From positions 6,986 to 39,969 of the forward strand of contig JAGTQN010000005.1 of NCBI GenBank assembly GCA_018396395.1: a stretch of 32,984 nucleotides of DNA, read 5' to 3'. This stretch comes from Candidatus Bathyarchaeota archaeon (GTDB lineage: Archaea; Thermoproteota; CALKCG01; B24; JAGTQN01). The notes beneath the pieces are model-generated. The model was not told where the DNA came from and did not search any database. It worked only from the letters and a program-made list of their open reading frames with translations. The translations under genes were made by a program, and so were the position numbers. Positions 25,121-32,272 of this stretch are shown here, one piece after another (positions within the stretch are counted from its first letter, which is position 1; each line of letters opens with the position of its first letter).

Positions 25121-25172
25121 AACCTCCAAAAGCGGCTTCTCAAAGCCCCCTAAAAAATAACTTGACAGTATC
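24430..25172 (-). mobile_element. Degenerate insertion sequence with perfect 17-bp terminal inverted repeats
   Basis: GATACTGTCAAGTTATT (24430-24446) is the exact reverse complement of AATAACTTGACAGTATC (25156-25172), bounding a 743-bp element. The interior holds the broken DDE transposase. Size and short repeats fit an IS6-like element. The flanks show only AGA on both sides and no 8-bp duplication, so an IS6 target duplication is not confirmed. This explains most of the gene-free stretch 24238-25231; I see no other gene in it. Confidence 0.85.
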
Positions 25173-25185
25173 AGAAGCCATGACA

Positions 25186-25192
25186 TTTAAAA
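25186..25192 (+). promoter_or_regulatory. TATA box for the DUF362 gene
   Basis: TTTAAAA lies about 40 bases before the ATG at 25232 and 14 bases outside the insertion sequence end, with AAGGG shortly before the start codon. Confidence 0.4.
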
Positions 25193-25231
25193 GGAAGGTT
25201 ATGAAAAACGGATGGGAAGGGTGCCACCCTT

Positions 25232-26419
25232 ATGGTAACGGGTTTGGGATTCGGGTTGGAAATGGGAAAGGAAAGGAAGAAAGCCATTGTTTCCATCGTT
25301 AGGGGCCAAGACATGAAGGATAAGGTTGATCGTGCCTTAAACCTCATAGGAGGCATGGGTAAGGTTGTGAAAAAGGGTGATAAAGTCCTCTTGAAGCCCA
25401 ACCTTGTCGATGGAGCTCCTGCTGAAACGGGAGAAACAACGCATCCTGAGCTCATAAGGGCTGTTGCTGAGCAAGCTTTTCTCGCTGGTGCCAAGGAGGT
25501 CTATGTAGGCGAGGGAGAAAGCTACGATGGTCCTAGGGCGGCCCTCTACAAACTCATCGAGAAGACCGTAGCTCCCATAGGGGCGAAGGTTATCAATTTC
25601 AATGATGAGCCCTTCCTTGAGATTCCTATTTCCAATCCCGTTTACTTCGATAAAGTAAGGCTGGCAAAGGCAGTCTTAGAGTGTGATGTCCTCGTAAACC
25701 TCCCTACCCTCAAGACCCATGGGCGTGTCGGTATAACGGTTTCGATCAAGAACTATTATGGCGCTATTCCTAGGGAGGACAAGGGGAAGTACCATCGCTT
25801 GGATAGAGTTGAGGAGGCCATAGTCGACCTTAACTTGGCGAGGAAGAGCGACCTTACAGTCGTTGATGGAACATACTCGACGATCCACTGGGGACCTAGG
25901 GAGGAATTCCCGGAGACCCATCGCTTGGACCTAGTCATAGCGGGCTTCGATCCCGTAGCCGTAGATACGGTTTCTGCGAAAGTTATAGGTGTTGAGCCGA
26001 GGACCCTAAGGTTTCTAGCCTGGGCTGAGAAGCGAGGCCTAGGAATCGCCCAGTTGGAGGATATCGAAGTTCGAGGTTTATCGATAGAAGAAGCCTTTCG
26101 AAGGGCTACAACGACGGCCATAGAGTATGACAATCTTAGACATAGGCATATAAGGCTAATAGATTGCGGAGCCTGTACGGGATGCTCTGGTAGGATCGCG
26201 GCCCTTGTCTTTGGGCTCAAGGACGAGGAGATGAAGGAGGACGTATACGTATACATGGGACCGCAAGCCAAGCCCCATAAAGGCCCAGGGAAGGTCTTTC
26301 TATGCGGAAGATGTGCTGCTCCCACCTTCTATAACGAGCTTGAGGGGACCTACATACCTGGCTGTCCCGTAAACCTTGAAAGACTGGAGAAGGAACTAAG
26401 GGCCCTAGGAGCTTCGTAA
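25232..26419 (+). CDS. DUF362 iron-sulfur protein with six-cysteine C terminus
   Basis: The 395-residue protein belongs to DUF362 (PF04015): VLLKPNLV (52-59), a THPELIRAVAEQ helix, LVNLPTLKTHGRVGITVSIKN (154-174 region), the YHRLD segment and GFDPVAVDTVSAKVIG (238-253). The C-terminal region has Cys312, Cys315, Cys318 and then Cys358, Cys361, Cys378, spaced C-x2-C-x2-C...C-x2-C-x16-C. That differs from the usual ferredoxin tail of DUF362 proteins, but should still hold at least one cluster. The function of the family is not settled. It lies upstream of the ferredoxin and AOR genes on the same strand, suggesting a redox link. Met11 is an alternative start. Confidence 0.82.
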   Translation: MVTGLGFGLEMGKERKKAIVSIVRGQDMKDKVDRALNLIGGMGKVVKKGDKVLLKPNLVDGAPAETGETTHPELIRAVAEQAFLAGAKEVYVGEGESYDGPRAALYKLIEKTVAPIGAKVINFNDEPFLEIPISNPVYFDKVRLAKAVLECDVLVNLPTLKTHGRVGITVSIKNYYGAIPREDKGKYHRLDRVEEAIVDLNLARKSDLTVVDGTYSTIHWGPREEFPETHRLDLVIAGFDPVAVDTVSAKVIGVEPRTLRFLAWAEKRGLGIAQLEDIEVRGLSIEEAFRRATTTAIEYDNLRHRHIRLIDCGACTGCSGRIAALVFGLKDEEMKEDVYVYMGPQAKPHKGPGKVFLCGRCAAPTFYNELEGTYIPGCPVNLERLEKELRALGAS

Positions 26420-26653
26420 TCCTAGGATTTCAAGGCCCAATCCAATCAATTTCGTCGTCTCATTTATGGCTTACCTTGAGGGAAAACAATGGGCTTCCTA
26501 ATATTCATGCCATGGGATTCCAAAAACTCCACTTTGGCATCCATAAGCTTGGAGCTCCCAGCTTCTTCAACTGGAGACCCTAAGCCCTCTTCTCCGGGGC
26601 TTCTCTGAGCTGGAGATGCGGCCACATAAGGCTTCCCTAGGTCAAAAGATTTT

Positions 26654-27277
26654 ATGGCATTAGCTTCTAAAAAGATAAAAAGGGACTTGGATCTAAAAGC
26701 CGATGAAGGGATCAGAATGCAAGGATGCACTCTTTCATCCTCATCCTCATCCTCATCCTCATCCTCTTCCTCTTCTTCAATCCCATCTCCATCTCCATCG
26801 TCGTTGCCATCTCCATCCTCCAAACCCAAGACAATCCCAAAGGCCAAGTACGTTCTAGGCTTTGATGCCTCCATCTGTCGCTGGTGCCGATCCTGTGAGC
26901 TCATCTGCTCTCTTTTTCATGATGGCATCCAAAGCCCCCAATTATCGAGGATAAAGCTCTGGGTGAACACCCTCGACTTAGAGGTGAAGGCAGAATTCTG
27001 TCTGCAGTGCGTAGTTCCTAAGTGTATGGAAGCCTGTCCTGTGGAGGGAGCTATGGTCGTAGATCCTAAAACTGGAGCAAGAATCATCGTAGCGGAGAAG
27101 TGTACCGCCTGTGGAAAATGCGCAGAGGCTTGTCCCTTCAATTCTAAGGGGACGATCCTCTTCCTGAATGCCGAAAGAAGAGCCTATGTCAAGTGCGACC
27201 TCTGTGGCGGGAAGCCCAAGTGCGTCGAGTATTGCCCCACTGGGGCCTTGAGCCTAAGGAGCTTGGAGGTGACATAG
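26654..27277 (+). CDS. Polyferredoxin, four [4Fe-4S] clusters (electron-transfer subunit for AOR)
   Basis: Residues 75-194 contain 16 cysteines in four groups: 75/78/81/85, 116/119/124/128, 150/153/156/160 and 181/184/190/194, the HycB/DMSO-reductase-subunit-B pattern for four [4Fe-4S] clusters. Residues 28-42 are 15 consecutive serines encoded by a TCATCC microsatellite, and a Pro/Ser-rich linker follows to about 60. Ferredoxins of this kind accompany AOR-family enzymes as electron-transfer subunits. The start is uncertain: 26654 or 26717 (Met22), both before the serine run; the recognised domain begins near residue 66. The stop is one base before the AOR TTG start, so the two are coupled. 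Confidence 0.88.
   Translation: MALASKKIKRDLDLKADEGIRMQGCTLSSSSSSSSSSSSSSSIPSPSPSSLPSPSSKPKTIPKAKYVLGFDASICRWCRSCELICSLFHDGIQSPQLSRIKLWVNTLDLEVKAEFCLQCVVPKCMEACPVEGAMVVDPKTGARIIVAEKCTACGKCAEACPFNSKGTILFLNAERRAYVKCDLCGGKPKCVEYCPTGALSLRSLEVT
26735..26776 (+). repeat. TCATCC hexanucleotide microsatellite inside the ferredoxin gene
   Basis: Five perfect TCATCC units (26735-26764) are followed by TCTTCC and TCTTCT variants to 26776. In frame they encode 15 serines. Whole six-base slips change the serine number by two without shifting the frame. Confidence 0.9.
27265..27272 (+). promoter_or_regulatory. Ribosome binding site for AOR within the ferredoxin gene
   Basis: GGAGGTGA is a perfect match to the 16S rRNA tail and lies inside the last codons of the ferredoxin gene; the TTG start of AOR follows at 27279. 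This fixes that unusual start and couples the two genes. Confidence 0.75.
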
Positions 27278-27278
27278 C

Positions 27279-29171
27279 TTGGCAAAAGCTTCCGCAACCT
27301 ATGGTTGGGTAGGGCGCATCCTTCGCGTAGACCTTGGCTCTGGAAGGATATGGAGCCAGGATACGATGCCCTATGCCAAGGACTTCATAGGGGGCAGGGG
27401 TATCGCAGCCAGGATTGCCTGGGAGGAGCTGAAGCCAGGCATCGATGCCTTCGATCCGGAGAATCGCCTCATCTTCATGACAGGTCCCCTAACAGGAACC
27501 CTGGCTCCAACGTCTGGCGGACGCCTTGTGGTCTGCGGTGCTGCTCCCCAAGCCTATCCAAAGACCCATTATACCCGATCCAACATGGGAGGATTCTGGG
27601 GGGCCGAGCTCAAGTACGCGGGCTTCGACGGTATCGTCATCCAGGGGGCCTCCGATAGGCCCGTCTATTTATGGATAGAGGATGGAAAGGCTGAGATCCT
27701 TGATGCGAAGGAGCTCTGGGGACGGGATACCTTCGAAACCCAGAGGATACTCTTCCGTAAGCATGGCCTAGGAACCCGTGTTGCCTGCATAGGACCTGCA
27801 GGGGAAAACCTTGTCCGCATAGCCGTCATCCATAGCGAGATCGAGAATGCTGCCGGGCAGGGGGGCTTCGGAGCCGTCATGGGATCCAAGAAGCTTAAAG
27901 CCATAGCCATCAGGGGAAAGGATAAGGTTGCCATCGCTCGACCCAAGGAGTTTTTAGAAGCCTGCGAATATGTTAAGAAGATAGCCCAAACAAGTAGGGG
28001 ACCTCCTCCAAGGCCTGATCCCAAGTGTAAAGCCTGTAGCATGTCCTGTACAGTCCAGGGCTGTGGGCTTCAGATCTACAAGGATGTTCAGGGATTCGTC
28101 TTCGCTAGGCGATACAATGGAGGAGTCCACTGTGCCTCTCCTGCTATGCTCCGTCTCGTTCCTTGGGAGGCTGGCTTCGAGGCTGCCCAAGTCGCCAACC
28201 TCATGGGCGTGAACCATTGGGAGATTGTCTTGGGTTTAGGACCCTTCTGGGCGGGATGGTTGAAGCGTTTAAGGGAGGCAGGCTATGTGAAGGATGAGGA
28301 TCTCAGCATCCCCTTGGACGAGATCCTAGGCTTCGATAGCGGGGAATTCTGGACCCGTCTCATCCTAAAAATTGCCTATAAAGAAGGCTTTGGAAGGGTC
28401 TTGGCGGAGGGCATAGCGAGGGCCGCCGATATCCTAGGAAAAGGAAAGGAGTTCAGCCCCCATGTGGCCCATGGCTTCATCACCCACTGGGACGGCCATT
28501 TCTTTGGAAGCCCCCGATTCCCTTACTGGATCGTATCCGCCCTGAACTGGGCTACGGAGTCTAGGGATCCCAATGTCCATGGTTATGCCCAAGAGATCGA
28601 ATACTGGTGGCGAGGTGGAAAGGGTCCCATAACCATGGACCAAATCAAAGCGATTGGAAAGCGCCTTTATGGCTCCGAGAAGGCCGTCGCCTTGGAAAGT
28701 GGATACGACTATAAGGCGCAACCGACCATATGGCATGAGAACAACGATTGCATAAAGGATTCCCTCCTGACCTGCGACCAGATTTTTCCGATAATCTTTA
28801 GCCACACTAGTCCCGACGGATTCGGAGATACGGGGGCTGATGCCCTTCTCTTCCGAACGGCTACGGGTATCGAAATGGACGAATATGAGCTTAGACGTGT
28901 AGGAGAGCGTATCTTCAACCTCGAGAGGGCCATTGCCATAAGGGAGGGGAGGAGGCGAAGGGATGACGAACAGGTAATACCCTACTTCATGAAGCCAGAT
29001 CGCCAGGGTATAGGATTGGACGAGGAAAAGTTCAGACGCCTCATGGATGAGTTCTATGAGCTTCGGGGTTGGGATGTCGAAACTGGGATCCCTACGAAAC
29101 GTAAGCTCGAGGAGCTAGGTTTAGGGGATGTGGCCGAGGGACTGGAAAAGGCAATAGGGAGGCTACCATAA
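27279..29171 (+). CDS. aor: Tungsten-dependent aldehyde ferredoxin oxidoreductase (AOR family)
   Basis: The 630-residue protein has the AOR N-terminal domain (GRILRVDLGSGRI, FIGGRGIAARIAWEEL, GPLTGTLAPTSGGR, with SNMGGFWGAELKYAG at 101-115), the cluster ligands C250-x2-C253-x3-C257 and the fourth ligand Cys499 in DSLLTCD. AOR-family enzymes oxidise aldehydes to acids, or run the reverse, using a bis-tungstopterin and ferredoxin. The polyferredoxin just upstream, joined by translational coupling, would be its electron partner, as in AorAB or BamBC-type complexes. Which aldehyde, or whether it acts on an aromatic substrate, cannot be told from sequence. The TTG start is set by GGAGGTGA. Confidence 0.92.
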   Translation: MAKASATYGWVGRILRVDLGSGRIWSQDTMPYAKDFIGGRGIAARIAWEELKPGIDAFDPENRLIFMTGPLTGTLAPTSGGRLVVCGAAPQAYPKTHYTRSNMGGFWGAELKYAGFDGIVIQGASDRPVYLWIEDGKAEILDAKELWGRDTFETQRILFRKHGLGTRVACIGPAGENLVRIAVIHSEIENAAGQGGFGAVMGSKKLKAIAIRGKDKVAIARPKEFLEACEYVKKIAQTSRGPPPRPDPKCKACSMSCTVQGCGLQIYKDVQGFVFARRYNGGVHCASPAMLRLVPWEAGFEAAQVANLMGVNHWEIVLGLGPFWAGWLKRLREAGYVKDEDLSIPLDEILGFDSGEFWTRLILKIAYKEGFGRVLAEGIARAADILGKGKEFSPHVAHGFITHWDGHFFGSPRFPYWIVSALNWATESRDPNVHGYAQEIEYWWRGGKGPITMDQIKAIGKRLYGSEKAVALESGYDYKAQPTIWHENNDCIKDSLLTCDQIFPIIFSHTSPDGFGDTGADALLFRTATGIEMDEYELRRVGERIFNLERAIAIREGRRRRDDEQVIPYFMKPDRQGIGLDEEKFRRLMDEFYELRGWDVETGIPTKRKLEELGLGDVAEGLEKAIGRLP

Positions 29172-29229
29172 TGGATGAGACTAGGCTAAACCACAAATGA
29201 AGAAAATCGTGAGGAAGGGAAACAATTTG

Positions 29230-30459
29230 CTAGAGAAGGTATTTCGTGCTTGCCTTCACGGCCTCTTCTATAAGCCTTTGAAGCTCCTGGGGTAGGGCTT
29301 CCCCCCTTATTCTCATGAAGCCTCGCACAATGATGGCCCTAGCCTCCTCGTAGGTTAATCCTCTCGTCATGAGATATTCGATCTCCTCCTTAGCAATCTT
29401 GCCTATGGAGGCTTCGTGGGAAAGCTGGACATCAGGGACTCGTCCTTCGAGCTCCGGAATAGCCTTTATGAGGCCTGAGGGGCTTAGGATGAGACCTTGG
29501 CACTCCAAGTGGGCCCTTACATTCGGTGCCATGCCAATGAGATGCCCCCTCGTCCATATATCGCCACCCTTCGTTATTGCCCTTGTCCTGACCTCGGCCC
29601 TGGAGCCTGAAGCCTCCAAGAAGACCCGCCCTCCCACATCTAAAGAAGAGCCTGGCATGGCGAGAAGGAGATTGTTGTAAATGGCGATTGAACCCTCACC
29701 CTTTAAATAGGTCGTAGGGTACATCTGAAGGGATTTGACTGGTCTTAGGCATATGTAGTTCGAAAGGAAGATCCCCCCTTCCTCGACGATCGTAGCAGTC
29801 CTAGGCCTTACGGCGACCTCCTCCCCCCAATTGTGGATCATCGTGAAGGAAAGCCTTCCACCACGCTTTACATAGAACTCCGATACGCCTATGTGAAGCC
29901 CAGATTTTAGGGCAGGTGATACAAGGCATCCCGTCACGACATGAAGCTCTGCGCCAGGTTCGACGATGATTATATTATGGACGGCTTGGGCTACTCTTTC
30001 TTCAGCTAGGAAGAGGCACGCCTGAACGGGCCTGAGGATCCTTACACCTGGAAGGGCCCTGATGAAGTAACCCCTTTGCCAGTTAAGCTCGACAAAGCTC
30101 GTGTACTTATCTTCATCAACCTCCAGGGCCTTCCACCAGTATTGGCTTTCTAGCCAATCGTAGCGCTTCAAGGCCTCCTCCGTGCTTAGGATCTCCAAGC
30201 CTTCTGCCCTTGTTTGACAGAAAACTACGGATCGGTTCATCTGAAGGTAGGATCCGGACCTGTTTGTCTCGAGGGGGTCTATTCCGGCCTCTAAAAGGGC
30301 CCTTTGCTCCTCCTTGCTCAGGGAGGTTAGGGAAGTCTTTGGGAGCTCCCTTGGATGGGGATCATAAACGCTTAGATCCAAATCTGGCCCGAAGGATGCT
30401 GGCTTCTCCCTCGCCCTCTCTGCCCGCTTCTTCAGGTCCTGCGAAGGCATCTCATACAT
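29230..30459 (-). CDS. SufB/SufD-family Fe-S assembly scaffold (SmsB-like)
   Basis: The 409-residue protein has the SufB/SufD fold: a long run of beta strands (residues about 130-340) such as AVHNIIIVEPGAELHVVTGC and HIGVSEFYVKRGG, then HEASIGKIAKEEIEYLMTRGL (about 354-374), a hallmark of SufB. A cysteine in HLECQGLIL sits where SufB has its cluster-building Cys. With only a SufC partner it matches the two-gene minimal SUF systems (SmsCB) described in archaea and anaerobes, where one SufB-like protein forms a homodimer. It overlaps the sufC-like gene by 28 bases (19 if it starts at Met4). It assembles Fe-S clusters in the cytoplasm, presumably for neighbours such as AOR. Confidence 0.85.
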   Translation of the reverse strand: MYEMPSQDLKKRAERAREKPASFGPDLDLSVYDPHPRELPKTSLTSLSKEEQRALLEAGIDPLETNRSGSYLQMNRSVVFCQTRAEGLEILSTEEALKRYDWLESQYWWKALEVDEDKYTSFVELNWQRGYFIRALPGVRILRPVQACLFLAEERVAQAVHNIIIVEPGAELHVVTGCLVSPALKSGLHIGVSEFYVKRGGRLSFTMIHNWGEEVAVRPRTATIVEEGGIFLSNYICLRPVKSLQMYPTTYLKGEGSIAIYNNLLLAMPGSSLDVGGRVFLEASGSRAEVRTRAITKGGDIWTRGHLIGMAPNVRAHLECQGLILSPSGLIKAIPELEGRVPDVQLSHEASIGKIAKEEIEYLMTRGLTYEEARAIIVRGFMRIRGEALPQELQRLIEEAVKASTKYLL

Positions 30460-31178
30460 TCCTCGTATCCGTATTTCCTTATGGTTTCGAGGATCTTCCT
30501 CGGTTCCTCGCTACACACTATAGTGCCGTTATATAAGACATGCCCCTTATCGGCATCCACATAGTCCAAGATATAGCCCGTATGGCTTATGATGATGGCG
30601 GATCTCTGGGCTCTAGTCTCCCTATCCTTGCAGGGCATCCCTCTCTCAAGGAGTCGGTTAATACCTCTACCCACCAAGGCTATATTCTCCAAGTCGACTC
30701 CAGACTCAGGCTCATCCAAGAGGGCTAAGTCGGGCTGTAAGGCAAGTATCTGGAGGAGTTCAGCCCTCCTGACTTCGCCTCCGGAGAAACCGTAGTTAAC
30801 ATCCCGATCCAAGAAATCCGCCATAGCGAGTTCGAAGACCAATTTATCGATGTCAACTTTTTCTCTGCAACAGATCTCAAGAAGCTGTCTTAGCTTCAAT
30901 CCCCTTATGGCTGGGGGCCTCTGAAAGAAGAGTCCTATGCCTAGCTTCACCCTCTCATAGACGGGCATCCCCGAAAGATCCTTTCCCTTGAAGAGGATGC
31001 GCCCCTTCCTTACCTTGTAGTCCTCCAAGCCAATGATCGCCATGAAGAGGGAAGTCTTTCCCGCACCATTGGGACCGAAGAGGGCATGGATTTCCCCAGG
31101 TCCTATATCGAGGTTCACATCATGGAGAACATCCCTTCCTGCTACTTCCACCGTCAAATCCCTGATCTGGAGAAGCAT
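30432..31178 (-). CDS. sufC: SufC-family ATPase of the Fe-S assembly system (SmsC-like)
   Basis: The 248-residue ABC ATPase has Walker A GPNGAGKTS (35-43), a Q-loop FFQRPP, the SufC-type signature FSGGEVRR in place of LSGGQ, Walker B LALLDEPESGVD, and the H-loop ISHTGYILDYV. These are the marks of SufC, which energises Fe-S cluster assembly on SufB/SufD and is not a membrane transporter. The C-terminal tail has an extra Cys-rich end (EECMRCLRR). It overlaps the SufB-like gene. Upstream, GGAAGG lies eight bases before the ATG and CTATAAA (minus strand, about 31250) may be the promoter. Confidence 0.92.
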   Translation of the reverse strand: MLLQIRDLTVEVAGRDVLHDVNLDIGPGEIHALFGPNGAGKTSLFMAIIGLEDYKVRKGRILFKGKDLSGMPVYERVKLGIGLFFQRPPAIRGLKLRQLLEICCREKVDIDKLVFELAMADFLDRDVNYGFSGGEVRRAELLQILALQPDLALLDEPESGVDLENIALVGRGINRLLERGMPCKDRETRAQRSAIIISHTGYILDYVDADKGHVLYNGTIVCSEEPRKILETIRKYGYEECMRCLRRT

Positions 31179-31350
31179 TGAGGAAACCTTCCCATGGATT
31201 CCGCACTCAACGCTATGAAGAACGTAGGTTCTAGATTAGCTTTTTTGAAGCAGTTTATAGATGGGCTTTAAGGGGTCAGGTTTGGAGGAAGAGTTAGGGT
31301 CAGGGTTGGGTTAGGTCTTTATGAAGGACGTTTCTAGACCCTTCTTTCCC

Positions 31351-31358
31351 TATATACT
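31351..31358 (+). promoter_or_regulatory. TATA box upstream of the MBL-fold gene
   Basis: TATATACT is the only good TATA sequence in the 300-bp stretch 31179-31478 on this strand; the transcript would start near 31380, leaving a leader of about 100 bases. Apart from a G/T-rich stretch at 31275-31315 I see nothing else there. Confidence 0.35.
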
Positions 31359-31478
31359 AATCGTGGGAGCATTAGTTCCCTTTCCTTCCTTCTAACCGGT
31401 CCCCGCCCATCGAAAATCCTTCGAGGCAAAAAGTTATCAGCTCGTCCCTCGAAATTCTTTCCGTTGGTTGGGACGGTC

Positions 31479-32270
31479 ATGGGCTTCATGGAAAAAATCC
31501 TAGAAGCGAAGGTTGCTCCTAGGGAGCTAGCCATTTTCTGGCTTGGCCAAAACTCCTTCATATTCAAAACTTCCAAGGAAACCTTGATAGGCTTGGACCT
31601 GTACCTTTCGAGGGTCTATGCCACTGAGCGCCATGTCCATCCAGAGCCCCCTATGAGGCCGGAAGAGGTTATTGTGGACTATGTCTTCAGCACCCACGAT
31701 CACCTTGATCACCTGGATCCCTATACGATTCCTGGAATCCTCAAAAGGTCCCCTAAGGCTATCTTCATAGGAACGCCTGAAGGACATGATCATTACATAA
31801 AGCTTGGAGTTCCACCTTCCCAGGCCATAGGCATGGAGGCTGGTGAAACTCTAAGACTGAAGGACTTCCGGGTCACAGCCTTTTACTCCGTCGATCCTAA
31901 GGAAGGCTTCGGAACAACCCATTATGGCTACCTTTTCTCCTTTGATGCTTGTAAAGTCTATAATATGGGGGATTCCTCGCCGGGTATGGCCAAGGAGCCT
32001 GAGGCAATCCTGAAGCCCGTAGCCGAGGCAAAGCCCGATATAGCCATGTTCCCCATCGTGGGAGACTATCCGGGCAGAAGGCCGGAGCAGGCGCTGAGCT
32101 TCTCTAGGATCGTAAGACCGAAGATCGTCATCCCGACACATTACGGATGCTTCGTAGGAAGGGATGCAGACCCCAGGGAGTTTCTAGGGCTATTCAGGGG
32201 AATTCCAGATGTAAAGCCCGTCATCATCGAATACATGGGAAGCTACATCTATCGACCTGGGGAAGTCTAG
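31479..32270 (+). CDS. MBL-fold metallo-hydrolase, UlaG-like
   Basis: The protein (263 residues from this ATG) has FWLGQNSFIFKT near the start, the metal motif THDHLDH (HxHxDH), a YNMGDSS strand supplying the bridging Asp, and IPTHYGCF supplying a late His ligand. This fits the UlaG/L-ascorbate-6-phosphate lactonase branch of the metallo-beta-lactamase superfamily, which cleaves phosphorylated lactones or phosphodiesters. The real substrate is unknown. Starts at TTG 31464, ATG 31479 or ATG 31488 are possible; 31479 is preferred because a G-rich stretch precedes it. It converges on the next gene with only two bases between the stop codons. Confidence 0.85.
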   Translation: MGFMEKILEAKVAPRELAIFWLGQNSFIFKTSKETLIGLDLYLSRVYATERHVHPEPPMRPEEVIVDYVFSTHDHLDHLDPYTIPGILKRSPKAIFIGTPEGHDHYIKLGVPPSQAIGMEAGETLRLKDFRVTAFYSVDPKEGFGTTHYGYLFSFDACKVYNMGDSSPGMAKEPEAILKPVAEAKPDIAMFPIVGDYPGRRPEQALSFSRIVRPKIVIPTHYGCFVGRDADPREFLGLFRGIPDVKPVIIEYMGSYIYRPGEV

Positions 32271-32272
32271 GC

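Noticed and set aside
26464-26904. 146-codon minus-strand frame opposite the ferredoxin gene, with Asp/Glu-rich repeats
   Set aside because: The acidic run is the complement of the TCATCC microsatellite inside a well-supported ferredoxin gene. The last 60 codons outside that gene look protein-like but have no start or homology I can support.
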